Assembly (NCBI GenBank): GCA_949130485.1
Contig: OX422184.1
Coordinates: 18,919,824-18,983,823, forward strand
Direction of reading: 5' to 3'
DNA length: 64,000 nt
DNA from: Agelas oroides
Taxonomy: Eukaryota > Porifera > Demospongiae > Agelasida > Agelasidae
Below the pieces are notes generated by a model. The model was not told where the DNA came from. It searched no databases and saw only the letters and a program-made list of their open reading frames with translations. Positions 11,822 to 22,839 of this stretch are shown here, piece by piece (the stretch's first letter is position 1; every line of letters starts with the position of its first letter). A program made the position numbers and the translations under genes.

Positions 11822-12510
11822 GTTATCTTTGAGGCTCACTCGTATTGGCATTACGAGTGTGAGCCTGGCTCTCTCACACTTGACTAACCACTGTGAGGCT
11901 CTCTCACAGTTGCGCTATAGGTCTGAGGCTCACTAGAATTAACATTTCGAGTGTGGGGCTCTCTCACACTTGACTTATCACTGTGAGGCTCACTCACAGT
12001 TACGCTATGTGTCCGAGGCTCACTAAAATTAACATTACTACTGTGAGGCTCACTCACAGTTCCGCTGTGGGTGTGAAGCTCATTCACACTTGAGTTACTA
12101 CTGTGAGGTTCACTCACAGTTACGTTACGAGTGTGAAGCTCATTCACACTTGAGTTACTACTGTGAGGTTCACTCACAGTTACGTTACGGGTGTGAAGCT
12201 CATTCACACTTGAGCTACTACTGTGAGGCTCACTCATTGTTATGTTATGAGTGTGAAGCTCATTCACACTTGAGTTACTACTGTGAGGCTCACTCACAGT
12301 TCCGCTACGTGTGTGAAGCTCATTCACACTTGAGTTACTACTGTGAGGCTCACTCACAGTTCCGCTACGTGTGTGAAGCTCATTCACACTTGAGTTACTA
12401 CTGTGAGGCTCACTCACAGTTACGTTACGAGTGTGAAGCTCATTCACACTTGAGTTACTACTGTTACGTTATGGGTGTGAAGCTCATTCGCATTTTAAAT
12501 TACGAGTGTG
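11822..12510. repeat. 60-bp tandem array of alternating short hairpins
   Basis: About eleven 60-bp units, regular from 12061 to 12480. Each unit holds two small palindromes, gtgtgaagctcattcacac and ctgtgaggctcactcacag, each a 7-bp stem around the constant loop gctca. Because 60 is a multiple of three and the array lacks stops, long frames appear on both strands (minus 11884-12447, plus 12090-12593). They are most simply repeat artefacts. Confidence 0.9.
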
Positions 12511-13012
12511 AGTGTGTTAGGATAAGGGCTTTATACTTTATGCTTTATACACGTGTATCTATGTGGAGATGGATAAAGACGGGGTCTTTTTGACTACAGC
12601 TGTCCTTCCTCTCGCAATTAAATACACTGTGGTAGTTAAGTGGAGATCCCCTGCGTACGGGGTTGCGGGCCTGGGTGGGTTGACTGTACAAGCACTTTGC
12701 CTGAGTGGATACTCTCACTATCCACCACCTCAGCCTCCGGCTCAATTATCTCTTCACCAAGGGGGTATCCTATGGTTAACTTTGGAAAATGGGAATGGGG
12801 CTGGGGCAAGGAATTATTGTTGGAGAGATATTCCTTCATGCACAGTGAGAAGTCTAGCCTGGTGCCTATTGTCATGCTGTTTAGGTCTAAGGTATGCCTG
12901 AGGTATTATGGCTGTTGGAACACGTGCGTCTTCGGGTGGATCCATTGAAGGATGCTGCGGGTTCCCCATTTGGCAAGGCTGACAGACTTTATCTGTACCT
13001 GCATGTTCAGAA

Positions 13013-13390
13013 GTTGTGTGTCGAGTGGGGGAGCACCAATACCGATGTTCAAAATTTCACACATACATAAAGTGTGAAGTTAAAACATAAAGGGAGATGG
13101 GGATGGGGCATTTATGGCTTAAATGGATGGGGCATTTTATGGCTTAAATGGGGTTGGCATTTATGGCTTAAATGGGTGTGGCATTTATGACTTAAATGGG
13201 TGGGGCATTTATGACTTAAATGGGTGGGGCATTTATGACTTAAATGGGTGGGGCATTTATGGCTGAAATGGATGGGGCGGTTAGTTACTGTTTTTGGGAG
13301 ATATGCTCAAAAAAATACTGGTCTTCAGGGGAGTACCCTTTCCGGTCCTCGCATGACCACGGGTTTCGGTCCCTTTGAACTCCCGACCCG
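13013..13390 (+). repeat. Dispersed repeat, direct copy 2, with ~26-bp minisatellite
   Basis: Second copy of the repeat at 11058. Its central tract (about 13095-13275) has seven to eight units of gtggggcatttatgacttaa, more than copy 1. A third, diverged and inverted copy lies at 33285-33472. Confidence 0.85.
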
Positions 13391-13534
13391 ACTAAAAATT
13401 GAGTTTTTTGGCATTATCAGGTAGAGAAAGCAGTTTGGTACAAACTTTTTGTGAATCTTGTGTACAACTTGACATTACCCATCCATCCGTCCACATTACT
13501 CGGAGATCTGGGATTCAAGGTTGTCCTACCTTAA

Positions 13535-14196
13535 GTGGGTGTATGCAAGCAAAGTTCATGGGACATAAACAGAAAGGACATCCATCCAGATTCCATAAGC
13601 TTCATAAATGCAGCACGTCCATGCACACACACCATTTTCAGCAGGTGGGGGACCAATTTTTGGCATGCCAATTTTGATTCACTCTGACCAATTCTTGCAT
13701 GCCAATTTTTTCCTGACAGAACATGCACTTTTTGTCATTATTTTTAGCAGTTTTCCGACTCTGTGTACCTAGGCTGGCCTAGCTATATTTACACTATGTG
13801 GAACATTCTGTGGGTAATTATCAGCTCCCACTAAGAGCTGCATTCAATTACCAAAGAATGCAACTATAGGGAACCAAATACAACAGTAGCTAGCATATCA
13901 CCACCTTTGAACTAATGTCATACAGGAATATTTCATAAAAGCTGCCAGATGTACATGCTAAAAGAGTAGCTATTTAGAGAGTGTTGTTTGCAGCAAGGCC
14001 AGAGATGTGCTCACATCAGTCATATTTGACACGCCAATGTAGTCAAGCTTCTCCCCCATAACTGGTGCTACAGATGCTAACACAATTGCAATTAGCTACA
14101 CACGACAGAATTGGTATGTGTACATCCGCAAAATTGAGATGAATAGATTTAGGCAGCAATCTTGGCAATATATAGGTGAGTCCTGGAAGCAGTATA
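13535..14196. other. No gene recognised
   Basis: Contains atgccaattttt repeated at about 13660 and 13700 and the diverged inverted match to 9.95-10.2 kb. No coding signal. Confidence 0.35.
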
Positions 14197-14909
14197 CAGT
14201 AAAACCTCCGAACAAAGGACACATTGGGGACGGGCCATTTGTCCCTTGTAGAGAGGTTGTCCTCTTCTCGGAGGTTTTCTTTTTAACCTATTGGAAAGTC
14301 CTAAAAGACAAATAACTATATACTTAACTTTTATTATTAAAATGTATTCTGTCCATATACTTTAATTTTGATGGTTGTTTCAATTGAAAGATGGCAAGAG
14401 CAATACTACTTGCATAAAAAAATGTAGAATGATTGCAATTATGACAACAGTAACGAGATAAACACTCGATTGTGCGTAACCGCTCATTTGCGAGTACAGT
14501 TGAAAGGACGATCCGTTATGGGCATTCGGTATACTTCGGGTAGGCGTGGTAATGTGTGCTCGGGCTGTTGAACACGCATTTTCGGACCTCTCCGTTGCTG
14601 TACCACGGCGAGAAAGGCTAGCACGATAAGCAGTAGTGCTAATATGATGCCCGGTCTTTGAATCCAGCGATGGTGGCGCACAATCTTACGAAAGCCGTCG
14701 ATCACTGTCCGTTTTCGGAGGTAATTTTGTATTGGCTAAGGTACGTCTGGGGCTCATCAGTGTCCGTTGTTCGGAGTTGAGAGGTGTCCGCTTCTTGGAG
14801 GTTCGAAATGTATTAGTTCTATGGTAAAATCAATCGGGGGCAAGTGATCTGTCCGCTGTACAGAGGTTGTCCGCTTTTTGGAGGGTCCGTTATTATAGAG
14901 GTTTTACTG
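14197..14909. mobile_element. pogo/Tigger- or Tc1-like non-autonomous element
   Basis: The ends are CAGTAAAACCTC at 14197 and its inverse GAGGTTTTACTG ending at 14909, flanked by TA on both sides. That matches the known TA target and CAGT-type ends of pogo/Tc1-mariner transposons. Internal sub-repeats carry gtccgctttttggagg-type motifs. It holds a 73-codon minus frame at 14705-14484 with one strongly hydrophobic segment (IILALLLIVLAFLAVV), but no transposase. Confidence 0.75.
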
Positions 14910-15223
14910 TAGTTAATATGTACATGAACAATTAACAAACCACATCTCCCCCCCCCCCCCAGGCCTAGATGTTATGCAAAGTCACCCACCCACCAACACA
15001 TATACCAGACTTCATCAACTGCACCACATAACAGCTGTAGTGGAGTTCATTTTTACGTATGGTGGAACTAGCTGACTATTAGCTACTAAGTCCATGATTG
15101 ATTGCACATGCAGTAGCAAGAATCAAACATGCAAAGAGCATAGCTACATACACATTGAATATTTCACCCCTGCAAGTAGTAGTTGTAATCCCAGACATAG
15201 AGCAACATGAGCTGCACTGGTGA

Positions 15224-16474
15224 AAGACAAATAAAGCGTCATTGGTTTCAGAGTTTAACCGTATTCGAAGTGAAGCTGGTCAAGATACCATTTCTGATTA
15301 CTCTGCAACGACTTGGCTCAAACAAGAACGTCCAAAGATTGCTATTTATCCGCATCAGGCCGATTATTGTGACTTTTGCTCCAAAGTCAAAAAGGAGATT
15401 CAAGGCCATCAACAGAAAACTAATCGTCTGAAACAAAGTGGTAGTGCTAGAGCTGAAGATATTCAAGCAGCAGAAACTAACAAGGCACAGGCAGAGCTTT
15501 TAGTTTCAAACCATAGAGAAGTAGCACGAGAATCACTGAAATACTACAAAGAAATGAAAATGAGGTGTGCCAGTGATTGGAAGGAGATTCAAGAGCTCCA
15601 AAAATCATCTGATAATTCAGCAAGGCTAGAGGAACTACAGCATAAATTCACACTCATACTAAGTGCTGATTACCAGATGAGCAAGTTGTTGCCGTACTGG
15701 GGCTCAAGCCAACAACCAAGCTCAACTTATTACATGCAAAAGGCCTCCTACGATTTGTTTGGAATTGTTGATCATCGAACAGAAGCAGGGTTTGTTTATC
15801 TGTTCAGTGAATGTATTGGACCCAAAAATACTGACCACACTTTTTCTTACTTACTACACTACTTAAAGAGTAGTGGACATGTCCCTGGATGGATCAAAAG
15901 GGTTCAGGTCTTCTTAGACAATGCTGGATCTACCAACAAGAACAAATTTATGATGGCGTCCATCTACGAGGTAGTACAACAAGGAATTTTGAGTTATTTT
16001 TGAGTATCATTTATGGTGGTAGGACATACCAAGTTTGCCCCAGACCAAATGTTTGCTCAAATAGCCAGAAGTTTCTACTCCTCGGATGTTTTCAATGAGA
16101 AAGATCTGTCTGCAGTTGTTGGCAGACACACCAATGTCATAATGGACAGTGGACGAATTGTTCGCACCTGGCGTGAAGTTGTTAGTGAAAAATATACTAA
16201 CTTACCCGGGATCAGAAACCTTCATGATTTTATAGCTTTGTGTAACCCAGGTTGCAACTCAATTATGAAAGTTAGGGGGAAGTGTTACACAGGTGAACTA
16301 GTGGACACTCCAATGAGAATTGTTGACTCCTCACGTATTGCTTTACCAACTATAAGCCACAGTTATCATGCACAAAGGAAGGTTAAAGAGCTCTCAGAGA
16401 CCAAGAAAACTGATTTAAAACAAATGTATACAAACTTTATACCTAGTGAGCAATGGCATGAGTTACTAAGTTAA
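15224..16474 (+). pseudogene. Broken transposase-like gene with an in-frame TGA
   Basis: One plus-strand frame runs from 15224 (after TGA at 15221) to TAA at 16472-16474, interrupted once by TGA at 16001-16003. The N part has a Cys pair (DYCDFCSKVKK) and a long helical, coiled-coil-like stretch. Later come FLDNAGSTNKN (about 15909-15945) and, just past the stop, VGHTKFAPDQMFAQIAR. This Asp-Asn-(K)N then VGHT...D layout recurs in a large family of animal transposon-derived proteins with an RNase-H-like core; I cannot name the superfamily with certainty. The TGA could have come from CGA by CpG decay. The 5' part is missing, so this is a relic and not a working gene. Confidence 0.65.
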
Positions 16475-17270
16475 GCTACTATGAATGTGTAAGCCCAGTT
16501 ATGTTCTTACACTGTGGCCGCTAAGTGTTGTTGGTGCAATGTACTGTAACTTGCTCATTTAATGTTCAATTAAATGTGATAATCTACAAGAGTAACTCTT
16601 CCATATCAGTCACTAATCATAAGCTGCTGTGTGTATATACTAGGAATACGCATGCGCAGAGTATGCCTCGCGCAGAAGAATATCCGGAAATATGCAAGTA
16701 GATATCCGTTGTAACCACGTGTAGCGTGTAGGTGCTAGGTGCTGGAGACGAGATAGAGCGATGAAGATGGCAAAGCGGTCGTCTGAAGAGTTTCAGGAAG
16801 TGAGCGTAGTGTCATGCGAGTATCTGTCAGACTCTTTCTCCTTTGCCTTACTCTCTTCTGATGCAGTGTCCTTTTGTTTCCGTCTTCGCTCTCTAGCACG
16901 ATCACGCTTTGACTGCTTCTGCTCCATTTCGGCTCTCGGACGATCTTTTTCACACGTCGATCGCCTCCTGCTCCCACCAGTACCATGTGGCCCCTGCTCC
17001 GTTTCGGCTCTCGCACGCGCACGATCTTTCGATCGCCTCCTGGTCAGCCAGTACCACGTGGCAAGTAGTCTGGGGACGAGACCACAGAAACCGCGCCCAC
17101 GCAATTAAAGTGTGACGGATATATATATATATATATACATACATACATACAAACGCGAGCTGACTACACTGCACGATTAGTAGCCTCGCGCTAAGGCGCT
17201 CGGCAATAATGTTGTGATACTGCTATTAAATTATTTTGCGATTCTTAGAATAAATCTGCTCTGACCTTAC
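16475..17270. other. Arg/Glu-rich open frame and possible promoter/first exon, unresolved
   Basis: The minus frame 17104-16793 is rich in Arg, Lys and Glu (RDRARERRRKQKD). It arises partly from a two-copy internal repeat (cgatcgcctcctg at about 16963 and 17032). On plus, an ATG at 16761 opens MKMAKRSSEEFQE and meets a donor GTGAGC at about 16800, which could be a first exon. No continuation was found for either. A TA/CATA microsatellite lies at 17118-17152. Confidence 0.25.
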
Positions 17271-18171
17271 GTATTGCATGCACATGTACGTAATGTACTG
17301 CTCCATGTTCTGTGATGAGCTCTCTAACAAGTTTGTCCTTGCTCCGTGGTCAGAGAAGAAGTAATCTTCACTTGAAGGTCTGTGAGCTTTTGGTAGACTG
17401 TTTACAGAATCCTGATTGCTGTCCCAAAAACCTGTCATTGTTAGCGGCACACAAAATACATGCAATAAAATGAGCACAACATAGGGTGTAGCCTGTTTTA
17501 GCATAATAGCTGGAGTTGTTATTGTTAATATCGGCACACAGAATATTAGCATAACATATAGGTATAGTCTGTTTTAGCTTAACCATGCAATCTAAAAAGT
17601 CAGTGACGTGTTGTGACTAAGATCACATGCAGGATGTTTTTTGAGTTTGGAAAATAATTACAATGGAAAATCACGGTAAGTGAGTTATTGTACAATGACA
17701 ACCTTCCAAATGCTATAGGGTGTGGCTTGTGACTAGTCTTGGTCCCAGACCAAAAACCAACCTCAGCATAGATCACTTCACTGAATAAAGTCAGAGGACG
17801 AGACTAACTAAAGTTGTGATTTGAACCATCCAGACTTCACTGCTCAAACAGACATAAGAATAATGACAGTTTGGCCCACATTGGTCACAATGGTCCTGAT
17901 TAGAGTGAAGGAAGTTGACATGGGAGTACTGTGGTTTTAGGGGGTTCTGAGCGATATAGTCTTACACATACTTATGTGGTTATGGTTATGGTTATGAATA
18001 AACTACATGCTGAGCTCATGAGATGTTGGTTTACATACCTGTGTGCTGCTCTGCATTAAATGTGGAGTCCACTTCCATGTCTGCAGATGCAGTAAAACTC
18101 GCACTTTCCTCCTCTCCTAGACCCATTCTGTGAGCCTGTGTATGTAAAGGTGTATCACACAAGTAACGATC

Positions 18172-18234
18172 TAGCCTCATACCCAGGCCATGTACCTTTT
18201 CGACTTTTTCCTATGCGGCCTGAGTATGAAGCTA
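18172..18234. mobile_element. Fold-back MITE, TAGYCTCG family
   Basis: The ends are tagcctcatacccaggcc and its inverse. The 9-bp flanks are gtaacgatc and gcaatgatc (7 of 9). The allelic element in copy 2 (40959-41035) has identical 9-bp flanks gcaatgatc, confirming a 9-bp target duplication. Confidence 0.8.
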
Positions 18235-18351
18235 GCAATGATCAAATTTCTAGGGTCACTTTCAATTTCAGCACAAGCATTGTTTGATTTGTTTCTCAGC
18301 GAGTCAGATAACAGTAGCCTTGCTCCCACATCCTCACTCCCCACCCATTAT

Positions 18352-19631
18352 AGGGTTACCAATGTGAAAACTCAACCTCCGGATTTCGAACAACTTACAC
18401 CACACGCATGAAGAGCTCACTGATGCTTAAACAATCGCACACTGAAACTTCACCCCCAAGCGTATATTGCGTGTGAACTCCACCGAAACTCATTTACGTG
18501 GCTAAGGGGTTAAAGTACAGGTCGTATCAATATTCATAATACCAAAATTGAGTCTCAGAGGTTGCTTTACAATGGCAGTGGAGCATTTTCTTTCTTGTAT
18601 AGGTGAGTAAGAAATTGCTGGAACTCTGAGAATTAGCATTTATTGCAGGTAAGTAGTTAGAATGAAACAATCCCTCCTAGTTCATTTTTGTGAGGCTTGG
18701 TCCAAATAATATATAAAACAAGTTTGGTAGTGATTGAAGGTTCTTTGCCATCTGGCTAAAAATACAAATGTGACGTGTCTGGATGAGGCAAAGCAATTCA
18801 GGAGAACCTTTTAAAGCTTATATGAGTAACTAGTTTTGGGTACAGTTAAATTCATCATTTAATTCTGAATAGAACAGTTTTTGTAGCATCTAAATTGGTG
18901 AAGTAACAGTGAAGATATTTATTTTTGAAGAATTTTTGGAATTAACTACACCAGTTTGGCAACTTTCCAAGATAAAATTCTCATAAGTGGTTGATTACAA
19001 ATAAAAAATGATATCTCCACTTCTACAGCACCGATTTGGACAAAACAAAGACCATTACATTCCAAATTGAATGACAAATGTAGCTGTGCTCAAGAATTGC
19101 AACTTAGCAAAGACTGAAAAGCTATCACTAACCTCACCCATGCCAATGTCACAGTTTCAATGATGTTAGCCAGACGGCAAAGAACCTTCAATCACTACCA
19201 AACTTTGTTTATATGTTATTTGGACTAAGCCTCACAAAACTGAACTAGGAGGGATTGCTTCGTTCTAACTGCTTACCTGTAATAAGTGCTAATTCTCAGA
19301 GTTCCAGCAATTTCTTACTCACCTACAAGAAAGAAAAAGCTCCACTGCCTTTGCACAACGGCCTCTGAGACTCAAGTTTGCAAATTTGAAACTCCTACAC
19401 TCAAGCAAGGTTTTGGTGAAACTAGAGTGCTAATTTGCATTACATCATCATGGTGATACCACCCGTACTTTAACCTCATAGTCACGAAAATGAGTTTCAG
19501 TGCCGTTCGCACGCAATATACGCTTGGGGGTGAAGTTTTAGTGTGCGATTATTTAAGCATCAGTGAGCTCTTCAGGTGTGTGGTGTAAGTTGTTCGAAAT
19601 CCGGAGGTCGATTTTTCACTTTGGCAACCCT
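18352..19631. mobile_element. 1.28 kb element with ~420-bp terminal inverted repeats
   Basis: Arms 18352-18770 and about 19165-19631 are inverted copies with scattered differences. The ends are agggttaccaa and ttggcaaccct. Perfect 8-bp flanks acccatta (18343-18350 and 19632-19639) mark a target duplication. The ninth base differs, so 8 bp (hAT) or 9 bp (MULE) remain possible. It is absent from duplication copy 2 and so inserted after the duplication. Confidence 0.8.
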
Positions 19632-20689
19632 ACCCATTACTTGCAAGTTATACAGTAAGCTGGGTGTGGGTCTGTCCATGTATGTTACGATGAGTTTGTG
19701 GTTGAAACCAATATGCATATATAGCTATGCACACGTTCATCCCTTGCTCATGCTTGCCCCTTCAATGTCCTGCAGTCTGGAGCATACCATAATATTAGTG
19801 TGCTGCTCAACTGTTGGCTTGTAGACTACATGCAAGCAACAGGCTACGAATGACATGTACATGTGCAGATAGTTCTTAACATCTGTTTCTGGAGTAAAAT
19901 ATACTTTTAAATTAGCACATTTTTACTATGGTATGCTTAGATTCTCATGAATAACTTGCTGTGATCTGTCTGAAGGTGGGAAGTTTTAAACACCTGACTT
20001 AGAGCAAGTGCGAGCAATTTAGTGACTAAAAATACACATCTTTTCATGTTTTGTCTAAGTCAGTTAGACACATGTCATTGAGATTTCCTTCATTGTGGCA
20101 ATCTTAGCTGTATGCAGTTGCAAAAACCTCCTTTACCAACAGTGTCTACACTGAGTCACAGTACACCATTCATCTGCACAGACTCACCTTTCCTCTCCCT
20201 CTGTTGTCTGCTGTGTCCTCTGCTGATTTTGTCCAATTAGCACTTCTAGAGCTCTGTTCCTGCTCAATTTGAGAATGGACATGTGTCATGCCCAGTCACA
20301 TTTTGTATTGTGCATTGTGCATTCACCACACTGCATTGATAAGACCACTATTTGTTGCACAACAAGTTGCTGTGTGATACACTTTTATATTAGTGCTTCC
20401 CAGCTGCTGCAAATGTCATTTGTTTATTTAGCAACATCGGCCATGTCTCCAACTTGGGAAAGTGTGATCATTGTGGAGTAATAATGTACTGCAAAAATGC
20501 CTTTATCAATTTACTTCGCGTAGGGACTCCTTCGAAGGAGTGCTTTTTGAGATACGTGCCTGTGAGAGTAGGAAGAATAAAGGAGTAACGTTCTGAATTG
20601 GACTGAATGGAATGCTTGCTCGATCGCGAGTGGATGTATTGGAAACTTACTGTAGTGAAAAACAAGCATGCACATTATCCATGATCAGT

Positions 20690-20790
20690 AACTATGTACA
20701 TGAACCTACATGTACGTACATATACCTACATGTACGTACATGTACGTACATGTACCTACATGTATGTACATGTACATATGCCAGTAGTTA
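20690..20790. repeat. Palindromic ACATGTAC microsatellite
   Basis: Repeated tacatgtacgtacat units, self-complementary at many phases. Copy 2 keeps only a short remnant at about 44465-44490. Confidence 0.85.
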
Positions 20791-21508
20791 TTGTACTAGC
20801 CTCGTTTCTGTTGCTTGCAGTACAGAAAACAGGAGAGGGCCATACTGTACGTAAGTGACGGACGCTGGGCAGGGGACTGGGAACATGGCTAATTGTACAA
20901 GCATGAGGGCAATGTCGGATATCGCCTGAGACCTGAGTACCATAATTAATTTGTGGAAATGAACTCGTTCAGATTTTAACTTTTGGCAGTTCTCCGTCTC
21001 TTGTTTTCGTAGTACAGTTACAAATAATTTAGTATAGCACAATTCTAAGCTTAGCAAGATTTCACTGCCAAAATTAACGTTAGAGGTCTAGTAGACTCTC
21101 ACTAATCCAAACACCCAAAATAATGACATTCATGGCTATTTTGCTGTGTATTAAATAGAAACTGCAATGAACTTGCAACTACTTCCATTCAACACATATT
21201 ATTTTACTGGTCTGAATATTTATACGTTAACTATTGGTACAAGACTGTTTGGATTAGTGAGGGGCTACTGTACTGTGTCTATAGACTACACTAGATATCA
21301 CAGGGCTGCCCACTCATATCTCACATATATACAGTGCCTCTGATGTAATACCGGCCGGGGTGGGGGGTGGGGGAGGGGTAGATACAAATGACTTTGCTTG
21401 GTATGGTGTGAAGTGCTACTTTGATCTACACACACAATTAGCCACACAAACAAGTACATTTGAAAGTGTGTACCTGTAGCTTCATACAATGTAGCTATGT
21501 ACTTGTGT

Positions 21509-21737
21509 CAAGAGTGCATTAGAATGGGCGGCTAGATGAAGAGTGTGTAACTCCAATAGAAGGCCGTAGTCCGGTCAAAATTATTGAACCGTACTAAAAA
21601 CAAAACACCCGGCACGTGCTTACCAACATGTCTACGTGCAGCTGCACATACGTGTTACTATTTTTAGTACCAACCAGTTGGAATTTTACATAGTTACACG
21701 CTCTTCCTCTAGCCGCCTGGTTCTTATGTGCTCTTTG
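21509..21737. mobile_element. Fold-back MITE, AAGAGCGCATAAGAAC family, copy 1
   Basis: The ends are caagagtgcattagaatggg and its inverse. The arms cover most of the element, including ccggtcaaaattattgaacc and ctatttttagtac. It is oriented opposite to the copies at 35906, 49564 and 62878. No clear 9-bp flank here. It is absent from duplication copy 2. Confidence 0.75.
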
Positions 21738-22253
21738 TCAGAAAGATGTGCTCTTGTTGTGTATACAATTTGTACAGACATCTACATCTGTACAAATTGT
21801 ATACACAAGTACATGATATCATGTGCGCACCATAGTGCTTTTCATTCTTGCACTAAAATATTCTTTTTGAAGCAGGGGCGGATCTACCAAGAAGAACAGG
21901 GTTGGAATGAAAGGAATGAAGTTGGAGAAGCACCTTATTTTTGCACATTTCATGCTGAAAGTGGAAGAATGTTAATAGAGGAATGGCTCTCGTGGCAATT
22001 CCCTGTGTTTAGAACTTCAACTGAAGTAACCTATCACTTCTACATCCATGGACTGGCAGCTACTTTTGGATTATCACTGTGCCGATTTTCAAGTGCTTCA
22101 GGGGGCGGGACAACAGTGAACATTAGCGACTTGCCAAAGGGAGGGGGTGCTCTAGGCCCTATCTTAGCCTGATCTGCAACTGGTCAGAAGTCATGTTCAT
22201 TTTCCTTTTGAGAGACTCCTGATCTCTAGCATTTGCAGCTGATGTATCACAGA

Positions 22254-22341
22254 TTAGCCTTGTTCCCAGGCCTTCCCCGGCTTCAGTTTTTGATCACTTG
22301 CAGTATGTAAAACTGGAGCCGGAGACCTGGGGACGAGGTTA
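22254..22341. mobile_element. Fold-back MITE, TAGYCTCG family
   Basis: Begins tagccttgttcccaggcctt and ends cctggggacgaggtta. Its 9-bp flanks atcacagat and atcacagtc match at 7 of 9. It predates the duplication, because a diverged copy is at about 45823-45910. Confidence 0.75.
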
Positions 22342-22627
22342 ATCACAGTCGGACAGGTTATCTCGTCTCTGTTTTGAATAAATTAGTTTCTAACCCCCCC
22401 ACCCTCCTCCCTCAACACTCACTCGTGCACTCATTCCTCGGCAGCAGTAGATCCAACTGGAGGAGTATGCTGTGGAGAGCCTGTACACACTCAGAAGATG
22501 CAAAACCGTCTTACTACCTACGTACCAGTATAATACCCTTTCAATTAACAGTAATCCAATATACTCATGCATCTACACTTATGTGATACGCCAAACGTGC
22601 ATGAGATAGCATTCCCCATCTCCCGGT

Positions 22628-22676
22628 TACCCTAACAGCTGATGAGGCCTGGTATTGGCTGAAATGCGTCCTGTGC
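22628..22676 (+). ncRNA. Hammerhead-ribozyme-like motif (copy 1)
   Basis: The core reads CTGATGA (22639-22645), a stem GGCC/GGCT with a 7-nt loop, GAAA (22661-22664), a very short helix III, and GTC (22668-22670). ACAG before the core pairs with CTGT after it as helix I. Very short helix III type-I hammerheads are known from Penelope-like retroelements and animal retrozymes. No activity can be shown from sequence alone. Confidence 0.5.
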
Positions 22677-22839
22677 AGAGCAGCATGGGGCTTTCCCTTC
22701 TGCAACCTACAGCACAGTCTACATACATGTACAAATGTAGTACAACCCTACTCAGTATATTGTGACTCAAAATGCTCCTGATGTACCATGAGTCTCTATG
22801 GTGTATGGAATTTGTGCCTTGAGTAATAGTAATAATAAG

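Larger units (their letters stand above)
10237..13534. mobile_element. Composite 3.3 kb element bounded by a 23-bp perfect inverted repeat
   Basis: The 23-bp end beginning ttaaggtaggacaaccttga occupies 10237-10259 and its exact inverse 13512-13534. Inside are two long direct repeats (from 11058 and 13013), a 26-bp minisatellite and the 60-bp hairpin minisatellite. A plus-strand frame at about 12910-13060 (LLEHVRLRVDPLKD onward) may be a coding remnant, but no transposase is identified. It could be one transposon or a nested assembly. Confidence 0.45.
17226..22480 (-). pseudogene. Decayed paralogue of the coiled-coil gene (duplication copy 1)
   Basis: Minus-strand pieces match the gene in copy 2. 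They are exon A 22480-22423 (in-frame TGA at 22431-22433 and a shortened 3' end), exon D 20259-20188, exon E 18135-18039 and exon F from 17431. Exons B and C, present in copy 2 at about 43.05-43.35 kb, are missing: copy 1 lacks the ~950-bp block around 20370. Exon F has lost the stop used in copy 2 and reads on to TAA at 17226, or to a donor at 17270. Exons D, E and F keep splice sites and phase, and exon E has only about one base change. The coding block is therefore broken upstream but intact downstream. Confidence 0.6.

Noticed and set aside
11884-12593. 187-aa and 167-aa frames with 20-residue repeats
   Set aside because: Both strands are open over a 60-bp satellite whose period is a multiple of three; no start context, splice sites or domain. 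Kept as a repeat.
15995-16015. TGA as selenocysteine or programmed readthrough
   Set aside because: No SECIS-like hairpin recognised, and transposon decay is the simpler explanation.
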